Shown piece by piece: positions 13,301 through 26,386 of a stretch of 64,000 bases of DNA. Position 1 is the first letter of the stretch. Each line of letters starts with the position of its first letter. The DNA is from Jacaranda mimosifolia (taxonomy: Eukaryota; Streptophyta; Magnoliopsida; Lamiales; Bignoniaceae): contig CM032122.1 of assembly GCA_018894105.1 (NCBI GenBank), forward strand, positions 32,395,404 to 32,459,403. Direction: 5' to 3'. The position numbers were made by a program, and so were the translations under genes. Under the pieces are notes generated by a model. The model saw only the letters and a program-made list of their open reading frames with translations, was not told the DNA's origin and did not search any database.

Positions 13301-15542
13301 TTTTAGTTCGTTTGAAAATGATTTCCTTGTAGTACTATATTATTTCTGACATGAATATACTAGCTGTTACCATGTATAACGTCTTGCCGTTTTCTTTTAT
13401 ATTATTTCTGTAAACAGTTGGCAACTTTGGAATTTGATCCAATATATATAAGCTGATTCCTAACTATTTATATATGTGTGAACTCTTTTCTCCTTGTAGT
13501 CATATTACATGATTAAACAAAGCTATCAGCATATTAGTTTTTTCTATTTTATCCATCCATTTGAATGTTACAAATTAATTCCTGGACCATGTTGTTCTTC
13601 TTTTACAGATGGACAATATGTCAATGTTCAATGAGATAGACTTGGATCTTTCGTTGCAATCATTTTAAATTCTATTCTACAGTATCTTACAGCTCAACAA
13701 GCGTTTTCTGTTTGTCATGTATTATCATGAACTCTGAAGAAGTGGCCTTCAATGTTGCAGTCTATCATAGAACTGTTATGCATGAGTTTTGCCGGTTAAT
13801 TGTCATTTTTCTCTTATTATCTCGGTTTCTCTTTCAGATCAATCTTGGAATTTACATCAAAGATAAGAATACAGAACTCTCAGTTTTGGTGGATAGATCA
13901 GTTGGAGGATCGAGTATTACTGATGGTGAAGTGGAGATAATGCTCCACAGGTTATCTATTCTGCTCTTTCTATGCCATATCTAGTTTTCTTTCTGATAAT
14001 AGTCTTTTTCCTTCTTCCTTTTCGAGCACTTTATTTTGCTGTGGAGACAGAAATCATTACATTTAATGTCACAATTTGTAGGAGATTGATCTATGATGAT
14101 GGTAGAGGTGTTGACGAGGCTCTAAATGAAACTGTCTGTGTTCTTGATAAGTGTGCTGGTTTAACTGTAAGCAGACTCTGTTACCAAAACAACTCCACAG
14201 ATATGTTATTTTCCATGTTTCATAAAAATTGGCCGCCACTAGAATCTTTCGATCTTTCGATGTTCATTTCTGACCATTTTATTACCTAAAAATCAGAGTA
14301 TGCAATATATTTCGCAAAACGGAACATTTTATTTTTGTTTTTGACTTGTGAGATTGAACAAATCTACTTCATGCTAAATACAAGTTGATAAAGAAACATC
14401 CGAAAAAAGAAAATGATTCGTTATTGCATAATTTTTGTGTTTATACTGTTGTAATGATTTAAACCAAACTCCTTTTGGGCCCATCACCAAACTTATGAGC
14501 ATATTAACATGTAAACACGCTCAAGATGATGATGCACAATTGGTTGAATGTATCTTCTTCTTTTTCACTTGTTGTATCAGGTGTTTGTATATCTAGTCAG
14601 ATCGAAATTACATTCTGAATTTCTGACAGGTCCAAGGGAAGTACTATCTCAGGTTTGATCCACTTGGAGAGGGATCCAAGTGGCGCCGGTCGTTTGGTCA
14701 GGAGATTTACTCGCCATTTCTTTTGGCTTTTGCTGAGCAGGTAACTCATAAAGCCGTTCTGTTCTGATTGCCAATTTGTCCAATGTTTTTAACTCAGTAT
14801 TGCATTCGTATATCCGCAGGATGATAAGTGGACAAATTTCCCAATACCAACATTTTCAGCCATGGATCCTTCTTACAGTCTACCCGATAATGTTGCAATA
14901 ATAACCCTCCAGGTAATTCCTTAAACGAACACATGTTATCTGGGAATATTCTCGAATTTTGTTACCAAGAATTATGTTGAAAGACTTTATTGCACTCTTC
15001 TGGTGCCTCAGGAGCTTGAAAACGGAAGTGTTCTCTTTCGGTTGGCACATTTATACGAGGTTTTGTCTTCTTAAATCTTGCAAGAAATTACCTTCCATTT
15101 TCTAATTTACCATGAAAACTGTCTGAATAAAAGCTTCAGAAATGAAAGAAAGTATCTGTTTGTTTCTGATCTGAAATAGGTTGGAGAGGACAGTGACTTA
15201 TCTGTCATGGCAACTGTAGAACTGAAGAAATTTTTTCCTAACAAAAAGGTGAATCAACATAAAGTTGAACTAGTTTTGGTTATTGTAAATAAACTCACTC
15301 TCACTTTTATTATAGTTACTAATCTTCAAACTTCTTCTCATCAGATAAACGAGATCAAGGAAACTAGTCTATCTGCTAACCAAGAAAGAGAAGAAATGGA
15401 AAAGAAAAGATTATCTTGGAAAGTGGAAGGCTTCAATACAAAAGAAGGCACTGGTTTGAGAGGGGGCCCTGTTGACCCTGTGAAGTTGGTGGTCGAACTC
15501 GCCCCCATGGAAATCCGAACCTTCATCATCAGCTTCAACTGA
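7394..15542 (+). CDS. Alpha-mannosidase, glycoside hydrolase family 38 (lysosomal/acidic type)
   Basis: This zinc-dependent exoglycosidase removes alpha-linked mannose from N-glycans in the vacuole or apoplast. The 29 exons are 7394-7597, 7810-7893, 7983-8071, 8272-8446, 8671-8790, 8946-9032, 9112-9183, 9429-9542, 9872-9972, 10049-10142, 10245-10412, 10511-10600, 10850-10915, 11013-11069, 11328-11547, 11656-11795, 12011-12076, 12156-12215, 12293-12364, 12793-12840, 12919-13038, 13194-13259, 13838-13950, 14082-14166, 14630-14740, 14820-14912, 15012-15059, 15180-15248 and 15345-15542. They keep frame throughout and give 1009 aa, the usual plant length. Residues 1-22 form a signal peptide. PHSHDDVGW (44-52) supplies zinc ligands, QIDPFGHS contains the predicted nucleophile Asp169, and QHHDAVSGT (409-417) supplies the second His region. 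The protein ends IRTFIISFN. Intron 12 (10601-10849) uses a GC donor (CAG|GCAAAC); all others are GT-AG. AATAAA at 15702 is a possible poly(A) signal. The start is the ATG before the signal peptide. Confidence 0.95.
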
Positions 15543-18500
15543 AATCTCATCCGGCACTGAAAGGTGGGGTTAGTTGCTATGTGTTTTAGACACAGTTTGC
15601 AGTAGCAACTGAATTAATCTGATTATTTGCATGTAACCATTCTAGATGACCTGTTTTTTTAAACACAATGATCCCTGTTTTTAGATTCGTGACGATTCCT
15701 CAATAAAGAGCTCAAGTGGAGTTCACCATCGAACTGTCAATGCTTCAAAGCTAAATGCATCAAAGGCTATGAGCAGTTCCAGCTGGTTATGATGGGAAAA
15801 TGGTGTTTGTATTTTATGATTTTATGGTTGAAGGGAGAAACATGGGCCAGTTGAAAGTGTTTTCCAGTCTTTCCTTGCGTTTTTTATGGTGAACTGAATA
15901 ACAAGAATGTAGATGTACTGACTTACCATTCTTATGCACTATTTTCAACTACAATAATAATGAATAAGATGAATGGAATCGCTATTACACTTTTATATGT
16001 GAGGTTTGAAGTTTAAATCTTAATGAGCTTTAGGTGTGAGTATGCATATGTAAATAAAGAAAAATGTTAAGTAAGTGATTAATTATGACAAATAAAGTGA
16101 CACATATTCATATGGTTATGGAGATTTAGAATAGATATTATATATTCATAGAATTTACAATATTAACATGTCATAGAACTCTTCATATACTATATTTTCT
16201 TAGTTGACTAGGGAAAAGTAACACGAAGACCACATTTGATACTATAGTAATTCTAAGACCGCGTTTGATACATAGTAGTAATTAGACTCATAAACATTAA
16301 GGAAAGATTATGTAATTTTTCCTTTTCAAATTGGGAGAAGTATATGTCATTTATTGCAATTTCTTATGCAATCTCTTATTCTTATTTGACATATGATAGG
16401 AGATGAGATGATATATTGAGAAAATTTTCTTAGCTATCATTGCCCCATAAATGGGGACCTATTCATTTGAAAAGCGGTTTGGAATTATTTTGGGTATTTC
16501 CTTTCATGTGTTTATGAATGATCGCTATAAGTTTGATAGTGCAGGTGTGACTATTTAATTGCATTGTCCAACCCAAAATTTCATTGCATGATATGGTGCT
16601 ACAATGATGAGTTTTGTGTTAAGTTTCAGCTAGTTGACCCTCAGTTGTATTAATTGGTCAAATACGATCATAGTGATTAGGATGGATATCTCGTACATGA
16701 AAATTAGCATCGTGTTAGTCCTCCAAAAGCTAAATAACTCAATTTTCTCCCATAAATTATATGTGTTATTGGATTGGGTTGATTTAAAACTTGAGATAAG
16801 TCACCAAAAAAAGTTCCATAAGTGGTTGTTGATCGAGTTGAAGTTACCAAATTATGAGGAGGTGATATCAGTATATGCTGAAATTCCTTGAACCAAATTT
16901 TCTAAATGAATCAGAAACAATTTGAATTGATCTAGTTTGAATTAAATAATCAGCAACCGCCCATATATTTTATGGTAACAAAAATATATTATTCTATAAG
17001 GTATATCAAGGTTTAGTCAACGGTTTATATTTCATCGACCAATCCTTCCTAATTCACATCTTCCACTTTAACTTTATTTATCAAACAAGTTATTATTTGC
17101 TAATAAATAGTCCAATCTCCCCTTGTATTCAATATCAAACGTGACCTAAACATATGATCAAAGTGGCAAATTCCAATTCACTCTAAAGAAAATAATACTT
17201 CAAAACCTCTTAACCAAATGTAAAGAAAATAAGACATAAATGCTTATATCTTAAAGTTCTATAATGCGATCCAACATTACACATAGAACCCATTGTCAAT
17301 AATGTGACTCAAACAAAGAGGCCATTGTAGGTTTCATAGATAGGCCTGGAGGAACCAAAGCCCATGAAAGAAAGGGTAAGGACGTTGCAATTTGGTGGTT
17401 TTTAAGTTAAAAGGCAAGAAAAAAAGAGTTAACAAAAATGTGTTGCAAAATAGGAAAATATTTCCCCTAATTGTGTATTAAACTATCAGCTTCAAGTGTT
17501 GTCTTTCTGCTCATGAAATAGATAAAAGGAAGAGGAGAAGAAATCATTTTTAAGATAAAAGGAAAGGTACAACAAAGAAAGCCAATGGTACAGTCATAAG
17601 CCTGCAAGAAATTTCCCAACACAAATATATGTGGAAGTTGGAATGACCAAAGAAGTCACTATTCTTCTTCTTCATCTTTGCCAAGGCAAAAATAGTAGGT
17701 GGGATTTGGATGAAATTATCATTACTTCTTCGGGACCATCAATTATTATGGCCCAAGAATTGCTCTCTCTTTTCCTTTTCTTTTCTTTTTGGTTTCATTT
17801 TTGGGAAGCCTAAGCCAAGTTTTATGGGTGATATTTTTGAAACAAACAACACCTAATTTGGAGGTTAGTGCAAAGTTTGTAATTTTTTTACAATCAAGAC
17901 AAAGACTAGACTTTGATGCCGCGTGGATTATGATAGACGCCGACATAGTTCATTAAGTAGGGTAAAATGAATTTATTGATCAAACAATTAGTTAGATTAA
18001 CAATAACACCTTAGGGCAATTTACAGTGTTTGCTTGGCTGACTGAAGATATTGAATTTGTTTTTCTCTAGATCCGTTGTGTGACATAGTAAAATATGTTT
18101 CTGAGTATTATTTTTAATACATCTATATCTTCCTATCATCTTTACTCAATTAGAGATGAAATTTTCCATCCAAGCAATTTCTCTTATTCTTTTTATTCAC
18201 TCTCATGTTTGACTGAAATATTCATTCATAGCTAGCTGAACAAAGATCGATTCACAAATATAAGAGTCTTTTTATGTAATATTAAAGGACTACATATAGT
18301 ATTTGCTCACTGAAATCACCTTCACATGAGAAATCAATCCAAATTGAATTTTGACATTAGAATTTAATTAAACAAACCTAACTTAGTTTAAGCAATTTTT
18401 GATAAGGGCTATGGTCCCTCTTAGCCAAATACAATCACATATTTGATAATATAGTTCAAAAGTGCAGCTTATCTTGAAACGTGCACATGTCATGGTCCCC

Positions 18501-18871
18501 CTCCATTTCTAAGATGATCCAAAAAATATATACCTCAGGCCAATAATATCGCAATAGAATCACTAGGAGGAATTCACAACAACACTTTACACATTCTAAT
18601 TGGGAGAGGCTATACTTTGTTTGGCCATTTGTTGCTATTCAGTTAAGATGAAGATATGAACAATATGGCTTACTCATCATAAATGCCAGCATTTTGATAC
18701 TCTTTTTCACTTATCATGTGAGCTTGTGTTCCAATTACAACCCCCCCCCCCCCCACCCCCACCCCCGGAAAATTAAGAAATTTTAAATTTCTAATTTCTA
18801 ATTTTGATTGAGGTATAAAAACTGTCTGGAGGTTAGGTCAGAAGGAATCAAGGGAAGATATTGCTATGTCT
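15543..18871. other. 3' UTR of alpha-mannosidase, then gene-free spacer
   Basis: The 3' UTR probably ends somewhere between 15710 and 15990 (AATAAA at 15702; AATAATAATGAATAAG near 15953). Beyond it the sequence is AT-rich with scattered open frames of up to 85 codons that show no recognisable domain. A C-rich run lies at 18741-18766. No RNA gene was identified. Confidence 0.5.
18741..18766. repeat. Poly-C tract
   Basis: Fourteen C residues are followed by ACCCCCACCCCC in an otherwise AT-rich spacer. It is a simple low-complexity tract with no feature around it. Confidence 0.9.
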
Positions 18872-18874
18872 TAA

Positions 18875-19313
18875 GGGCACGTTTGGATATATTTATAGAA
18901 TTGATAAAATTATAATAATATAATGGGATTACACTGTTGAAAATAATATAATATTGTATTTGGTGACTATGATTATACATTTTGGATATGTATTTATTTT
19001 ATCAATCCCTTGTTTGGATATAAAGATTAAATAATTGGGCTACTCAATTTACTAAAATACTCATATTAGTAAGACAAATTCAAACCCCAATATCTTCATG
19101 CATGGGTATAATTATCAATTGACGAATTTCTTATTTCCACTCTCAATTTGGATTATACAATCTCACCCCCTAGCCTAGGATAAGTTATCATTTAATTCTA
19201 GGATTGAATACTGGACCTCTAATCAATCATGGGCCTAAGTCAATGATACCAATAATTTGATATGCCTTGATAAAATTGTCTATCCAACTAAATCACAGAA
19301 TCCAAACAAGCCC
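18875..19313. mobile_element. Tourist-like MITE with TAA duplication
   Basis: The left end begins GGGCACGTTTGGATAT and the right end, read on the other strand, begins GGGCTTGTTTGGATTC. TAA flanks both ends (18872-18874 and 19314-19316). About 439 bp, noncoding. The ends and the 3-bp duplication fit the PIF/Harbinger-derived Tourist class. Confidence 0.75.
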
Positions 19314-22300
19314 TAAGTGAGTAAATAACTTTTGACATGATAGAGGATTAAGTGATAAACAAATGTATGAAACCTTTACTTTTTATGGGCCAAAGTTTGT
19401 GTTAAGGCTCAAGTAGAAGAAATTTGCAAGAACGGCTTTATTTTGAGTGAATAATTTTACCATGACTATATCATGAGATATTACTTTCTTTGGTAAATTT
19501 TTTTATTGAAGCACAATTTGAACATGATATTATTGTTGCTATCAGTTTATAAGAAATTGACATGTAGAACAACTCAAAAACTTCAAAAATCATTGCAACA
19601 GTCGATATTATCATTTAGCTATCAAAATATTAATATCAATCCAATCTATGTACATAAATTCGTAAATAAATATTATGCAGCCATCATTGATGTAAATGAG
19701 TCATACTATCAAATCTATTACTTGCCAACTTCACAAATTGCTCCCAAAACATGTTTATAACATGTATTTCATATGGTCCACTTTAGGCATCTAATTTTTC
19801 TGTTACACATACTCCCCAAGCTTGTATTATTATTTTGCAGAATTTGTCTATGGTCCCCTCTTAGTTCTTTGATTATTGATGGTACAATGGGCTAGTTGTC
19901 ACACACTTTAACTTTAGAAATTGTACAAATATCAACTGTTGGAGGGGTCATACGTTTTTATTTCCCAACTTTTTCACTGGAAAGGATTGATCAGATTTTG
20001 GGGGAGGTACAATGCAATTATGCACTATTTCTGTTGGTACATTTTGGAAAGTTATTAGGAGTGGCACTCATGAATGGGACTTGAGGAGTGGGGAATTTCA
20101 AATTTGATTCCAACTTGTAAAGGAGGTGGATCTCGTTTGGAGACTTTAATGTCTAAATTAGTAGATTTAGACAAGTAATTCTAATATCCAGAAAATTTAA
20201 GGGTTCCCCTAGAAGAGTTATTATTGGAGGATGATGAGTCACAATCTAAAATCATACTAAATGTTCAAGTCCATATCACTAGCGTGCTTGAATTTTTTGG
20301 TTTATATCACCGGCAAACGTGAATTTTCATATCAGTTATGGATAATAGATGAATATTTTCGTGCTGTCATTTGTTAGTCTCGAGTGAAAAAATAGATTAG
20401 ATCAGTTGAAAGATAATTATCAGTTCAAAATTTTAAGGTATTTTTTACCTTTTCAGGTGAAGAAAGTGTAAAAAAAGTATAACTCAGTAGAATATTCTTA
20501 CTTTTTTGGATAAAAAGAAATTATAAAATATTTCCTAATGCATTGACATAAATTGACCAATTACTAATCATTTATCGATCATGAAATTGAGGGTGCATTT
20601 CAGATAAGGGAAAATTAAAAGCTCTAGACCAAAAGGCAGACATAGAAATTGGTATGGGTATGAAGAAATTTTATAATTGTACCTAAAAAAAAGGCAAAAT
20701 ATCAAAGTAGCCTGTGTACTTTCATTAAGCTTGGACATACTCAAATTCTATAATTGACTTATTTTATTTGAATTATTAAATTTGAAAAACGTGGATGTTC
20801 TAAGTTTAGCTATACTGTCATCTATGCATTCATCTGTGAATATTCATTTATTAATTCATCTTGACGTTTATCATTTCTAATACTTTTTATTTATTTTTTT
20901 GTATATTGTCAATTTCAAATAAACTCTTGATTAGGATTTTCGTTAGGTAACGCCATAACCTTATTTATTTATTTATTTATTTGAGATCTAAAGTAGTTGA
21001 AAATCAATTCACCCGCACTGAGGTCAAAATGATCCAACTTAATGTAAGAGAGGAAACAAAAAGTGGTTGTTCCTTGGACCATCCCACGTTTGATTGTTAG
21101 ACTAGAAAAACAAAGACATTATTGGATTGGCATGTTTCTGCATCTACCAATGTAATAAAAGCAGGCCTTTGCTATTTTGATGTCAGCATCAATTTATTTC
21201 CACAGTTTTGGGAAGTTTTGTGGAACTGCCTTAAAAAAATTTTAAAAATAAAAAATAAAAAATATGCACATAAAATGAAGAGTTTGTTAAGTATGAATTT
21301 TTAACTTTATAAATTATGTGTAACACTAATTTTCGTTCACCAAATGACCACTCGGGGAATTGACTTAAACTTTATGCCCTGTAATTTCACCAAGGGAACA
21401 TGAATTTAGTAGGGCTCGTTAATTTCTCAATGTGGGTTAGTGGGATTCAGATTTGTAGCGATCAAATGTGATTTGTGGTTGGCTTAATTTGAATTAAGCT
21501 TCTTTGTCACTTAATTTACAAGGATAAGTTATAGACGTTGACTTACATGATGTTTTGTAATGATGATCTTAAATTTAATTAATTAATAGTAAATAATCTT
21601 AAAGTTATTATTTTATTAATATGAATAGACATTGATCAGCCCTACCGACAAATGAAATTTTTTTATTTTATTATGCCTCTTTATACTTTACATATTACCA
21701 ATGATCTATTATAAATATCAATTTCAAATGTTATCATAAAATTGATTGAAATGGTACTATTATCCTATTACGAAAATTGAGGGAGGAATTCGAAATTATC
21801 GTTAAAAATAGAAGAAGAAAGAAGAAAGAAATCATTTCTAAGACAAATCATGTGAAAAGAAATTAAACTTCCTTAAACTTGACCATCATAAAGTTAGTTG
21901 GACAAGGACTTAGACAAAATTGACATATATAGAAATAGATTGCCCAACTTCTTATGTACTATGAATCAAAATTGAGACATTAATGATCACAAATTCACAA
22001 TCATTAACACGACTCTAGTTGCATCAATACCACTAACAAGAATTTTTATTATGAAAGGATAAGATAAACCGGTGGACATTAATTTTTTCTTAATTGATCA
22101 GTACAATTGCAAGATGTCGCTTTTGATGTAATATAATCAATTAAAATTACGCGTTTTCTCTCTATAAATACTTTTTTTTTTGTCTCAAATTTATTATTTT
22201 TATTTTTTAGGATGTACGTTCTAACTTTTAAAATATGGCTCTCTTTTCTATTTTTTTTTAAAGTAATCCCTTATTTAGTGTGACACCATTAACTTTCTAT

Positions 22301-22506
22301 CATTATTTTTGAAAAAGAAAAAAAAAAGTTACTACTTTCGAAAAACAAAATAGTCCATCACTTTTGAAGACAAATAGTATGGGAATACACAAAGTTGTTA
22401 GGCAATCTTTGATTTTGTTTTAAGGGTTTTCGTGAGAATATTATGAGAGAATATATATTTTGATAATGGAATTAGAGAATGTGTTGAGAATGAAGTTATA
22501 TTTGCT

Positions 22507-22533
22507 TATATATATATATATATATATATATAT
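22507..22533. repeat. (TA)n microsatellite
   Basis: Uninterrupted TA dinucleotides, about 13 units. Confidence 0.9.
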
Positions 22534-24142
22534 CTTAGGAGAAAAGATAAATTTTACTTTAAATATCTTTTTGTCTAAATTTCTATTATTTAATAGTATC
22601 ATTTTAGATTTTTATATTATTATATGTTATGTTTATAGTGGTGTAATGATTGAAAAACATATATTTTTTATTAAATAATGTTTAAAAAATATAAATATAT
22701 ATATAGTTTTGTATTGATTTGATAATTTGAAATGATCAGAAATTTTTTAATTTTGAAAGAAAAATTGAATTTTGGGAAAGATATTTATTTATATTTTGAG
22801 AAAATTTCTGAAAAATAAAGACAAACATATATAGCCTTACTTTTTCAATCCTCACCTAAAATACCATATTGAAATATACTAAAACTATAATATTGGATTA
22901 TTAAAGAGATTACCATTACATTTACACAGTCAACAGAGATTTAAAAAGTCTAAATTTATTTGGCCCCTAAAAAAAAAAAAAATCCTAATTTAGACTTTTG
23001 CTAAAAAATAATAATATGGAAAGCTTGGAATGCACGAATAAGTCATGGGTTGGCCATCAAAAACCCATCTTATACCACAAAATTTCGACACATATACATG
23101 ATCATTTATATTTAATGGAGTTGGAATGACTTATGAACTATGCAAGAGTGGTTTTTATTATATATATTTAAGATTATCTTGTAATTAGGGAAGAGTTGTC
23201 TGAAGTTTGTGGAATAATTATGTAGAGTAACAAGAATTAACCAAACATGATTGAATCATCTTTGAATAGGTATAGTTCCTCAACTAATGGTTCCTAATGC
23301 GACACTTGGCGAATTATTCAATTTTTTTTTTTTTTTTCCAATTTAATAGAACTACGGATTTTACAGGGGGAAAAAATGGAAAAGGAACTAGGAGATACGA
23401 AAGTTGTGCTTGGAGTACAATTTTTTGTAAGGAAATAAAAGATAAATGTACAATTCAAAGTGAATAAAAGCTTTTTAATTTAAAGTTTAATTTTTTTTTT
23501 TAAAGTCAAGTTTCAAATAAAGCATAAAAGAAAGTAAAGAATAAAGATAAAATGTCAAATTAGCAAGGAGCAAATGCGTTGCTCTTCATTGTACAACTGG
23601 ATCATGACTTTAGTTTTCAATATTAATTAACACAAAAAGAGTTGATACAAAAAAGTACAGAGAATAACACTTTGGTCAAGCGTATATCTAATCTTTGAAG
23701 AATATACATATTTTCTTCTTATTCGCCATAAAAAGAAATTGTATTGAATGGCAACTCATGTAATTTTAATTTTAAAATATTTTATAAATCATCATTTTGA
23801 AAACCCCAATACATTTAAATTATATAATGTTTTTGAAATACGTACCTTTTATAATTGTTGCATATATGTCAATATAACTTACCATAAGTACAAATTATGA
23901 ACAAAATTTTCATCCCATCCCCCTCAATATATATTTCGAAAACCCTAACCCTTTTACTCTTCATCATCTAACACCAAAATATTTCACAAGATAAATAGTT
24001 ATAGACCTATTTAAATCCCTATACATAGCATACAATATGAGATGGTCTTTGGTAATAGATGAAAGGTAACTTATTGAGGGGGAGAAATGGGCACATTACT
24101 AGCTTTTTGCATGCAATATTTACCTAAATTGACCAATAGCCG

Positions 24143-24164
24143 TCTATCTATCTATCTATCTATA
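24143..24164. repeat. (CTAT)n microsatellite
   Basis: Five to six uninterrupted CTAT units. Confidence 0.85.
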
Positions 24165-25667
24165 TAAAATAAGGTGGGGGATATATCCTTCGTAGTTTTT
24201 AATCTATTCAAGTAATGGGACTCCACAAGCTAGTGATCTTTTAATTTAATTCTAGATTTATAGAATTAGATTCTTATTTGCTTTTTCATCATGTACTACA
24301 ATATAATTAGATTATCTCTTTGTTCTTCTTCATAAACAATATTAATAGGTGCTTTGCCTTTAATATCAGTCCGTCTGTATAGATTCTCTATTTAAATTGA
24401 TATTTTATTTTTATTTTTATATTATAAATAAATATTAAGTGTGTTAAAAGAAATTGATTGTGAATTAATAGATACAATTAACGTGTATTTGTCAAATAGA
24501 ATATGGGGTAAATTGTATTTTTGGTCCCATAAGTTAAGCCTGTTTGAATTTTAGTCCCATTTTTTATCAATTTCGCACATTGCATTCAATAAGTACATTT
24601 TTTTTTTTTTTTTCAATTTGAGAACCAAAAGGGGCTTTCGTCTAGAAATTAATGGAGTGGCTTACGTGCCACTCACGTGGCCGTTAAGTTGAACATTTTT
24701 TGTCCCATAAATTGGGCCTTTTAAAAAAAATAATTGGGTGGTGGATACAAATATTATATATTATATCTATAAGAAGAAACATCTCATATATGATATATGA
24801 ATCTCCCGACCCATGGGCAAGAATTGAATTCCTTAATTAGGTCCATACAGCACTTTATTTCTCCATTGTTCTTTGCTTGTTTAAACTTAGTAAACATCAT
24901 AACAAGATGCACATTTTGACACCCATAAGGGAAAAGAAAAAAATTTGAAAAAAAAATTACAATATTTTCATACATAAATGAATAAAACTAAAAGAAATAA
25001 TTACACAATTCATGTTAGTGTGTGTGTGTGTGTATATATATACACTAATATTTTCTTTTAGATATTTTATTAATACACATGCATAAGAATTCGAATTCGA
25101 ACCATATTCATACAGGTACAAGGATGATGTCATTTGACCAATGGTTATTTAATTTTCTCTCTCACACACACACACTCGCTATATTCTTAACATGTCATTA
25201 ATTAAGTTTGTGGCAAAAAAAATTCATCTCAACAGTGTAAATGAATTGAGTTGAGTCGAATAAGATATTGATCAAATTTAATTTTATTGAAGTTTCAAAA
25301 TATTTTTTAACTTGACTTATTTGTTAAATAAAGTGAGCATGAAAAAACTTTGATCAAATTTGAATAATAACCTGTGTATTTTTTTTTTAAGTAATGAATT
25401 AAGCACCTATTAATAAGAATTACTGAATTAAACTTTAACCAAACATTTCAAAACTAAGCAGTGAGAAACATTTTTCTTTTATTTACACACATATGTACAC
25501 TAAAGATTCGATAATGTATTTATTTTTCTAATTACTTGAACTTTGGACCTCTATTTTCTTACTTAGTCTAACTTCTTCCTAAAAACCTATTAATGATATA
25601 TTGTCCATTATTCTCTTTTTGTTTGTGGCAGAATTTAATTAGTATATGATATATCTTATAAATAGTA

Positions 25668-26070
25668 GGGAAAAATGCAAAATTGGTCCCGTAACTTATC
25701 CTCACTGGCAAATTTGGACTTTAAATTTTCGGGCCGCAAAATTGGTACACCATCTTTTGAAATTTAGCAATTTGAGGACAAATTGGGCCCGAATTCCAAT
25801 TTCCTCCAGCCCGATCCTGCGTGGCATCCTACGCAGCGCCGCGTGGCGATACGTTAGATACCTCTCTCCTACGTGGAATGCTTGGTTGACACCTGAGGAA
25901 AAAATGTTGCCATGTCAGCCCAAAAAAAAAATGAAAATTGCCACATCACAAATTAAAAAAAAAAAATGAAAGAAAACTTAAATTATTTACAACTTAACAA
26001 AACTGAAAAAAAAAAAAAAAGGCCCCAAACTTGTTTCCGCCCATTCCCCCCCCCCACCCCAATTGCTGGA
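25668..26070. repeat. Left terminal inverted repeat of the MULE
   Basis: It pairs with 28101-28504 over its full length, from GGGAAAAATG to ATTGCTGGA, with small differences in poly-A and poly-C runs and single-base changes. It is internally GC-richer than the surroundings (GCGTGGCATCCTACGCAGCG and similar). Open frames inside this repeat appear in both copies and are a by-product of the repeat. Confidence 0.9.
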
Positions 26071-26080
26071 TTTTTTTAAA

Positions 26081-26385
26081 GGGAAAAATGCAAAATTGGT
26101 CCCGTAACTTACCCTCACTGGCAAATTTGGACTTTAAGTTTTCGGGCCGCAAAATTGGTACACCATCTTTTGAAATTTAGCAATTTGAGGACAAATTGGG
26201 CCCGAATTCCAATTTCCTCCAGCCCGATCCTGCGTGGCATCCTACGCAGCGCCGCGTGGCGATACGTTAGATACCTCTCTCCTACGTGGAATGCTTGGTT
26301 GACACCTGAGGAAAAAATGTCGCCACGTTAGCCCAAAAAAAAATGAAAATTGCCACATCACAAATTAAAAAAAAAATGAAAGAAT
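26081..26385. repeat. Internal partial copy of the MULE left repeat, same orientation
   Basis: Ten bases after the outer repeat ends, the sequence GGGAAAAATGCAAAATTGGT starts again and follows the outer repeat for about 305 bp, ending after AATGAAAGAA. It lacks the last roughly 100 bp of the full repeat. At one block (CGCCACGTTAGCCC) it matches the right-hand repeat rather than the outer left copy (TGCCATGTCAGCCC), while at others it matches the left copy. No 9-bp duplication lies before it, so it is a tandem terminal repeat and not a nested insertion. Confidence 0.85.
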
Positions 26386-26386
26386 A

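Larger units (their letters stand above)
19317..25658. other. Gene-free AT-rich spacer
   Basis: I found no conserved gene. Simple repeats include (ATTT)n near 20960-20984, (TA)n at 22507-22533 and (CTAT)n at 24143-24164. A stretch around 24505-24715 contains GTATTTTTGGTCCC-type sequence that resembles the end of a Mutator-like element but has no visible partner. Around 25225-25370 there is a GAGTTGAGTCGAA motif like that of the hAT-like elements at 3631 and 40514, probably a decayed fragment. Open frames here are short and low-complexity. Confidence 0.5.

Noticed and set aside
24505..24715. GGGTAAATTGTATTTTTGGTCCC-like stretch as another MULE end
   Set aside because: No inverted partner and no 9-bp duplication could be found, so only a decayed fragment is possible and it is not listed as an element.
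25646..25969. Open frame of 107 codons at the left MULE end and its mirror (28254-28580) at the right end
   Set aside because: Both are translations of the same terminal inverted repeat and change together with it. There is no start context, no domain and no independent conservation.
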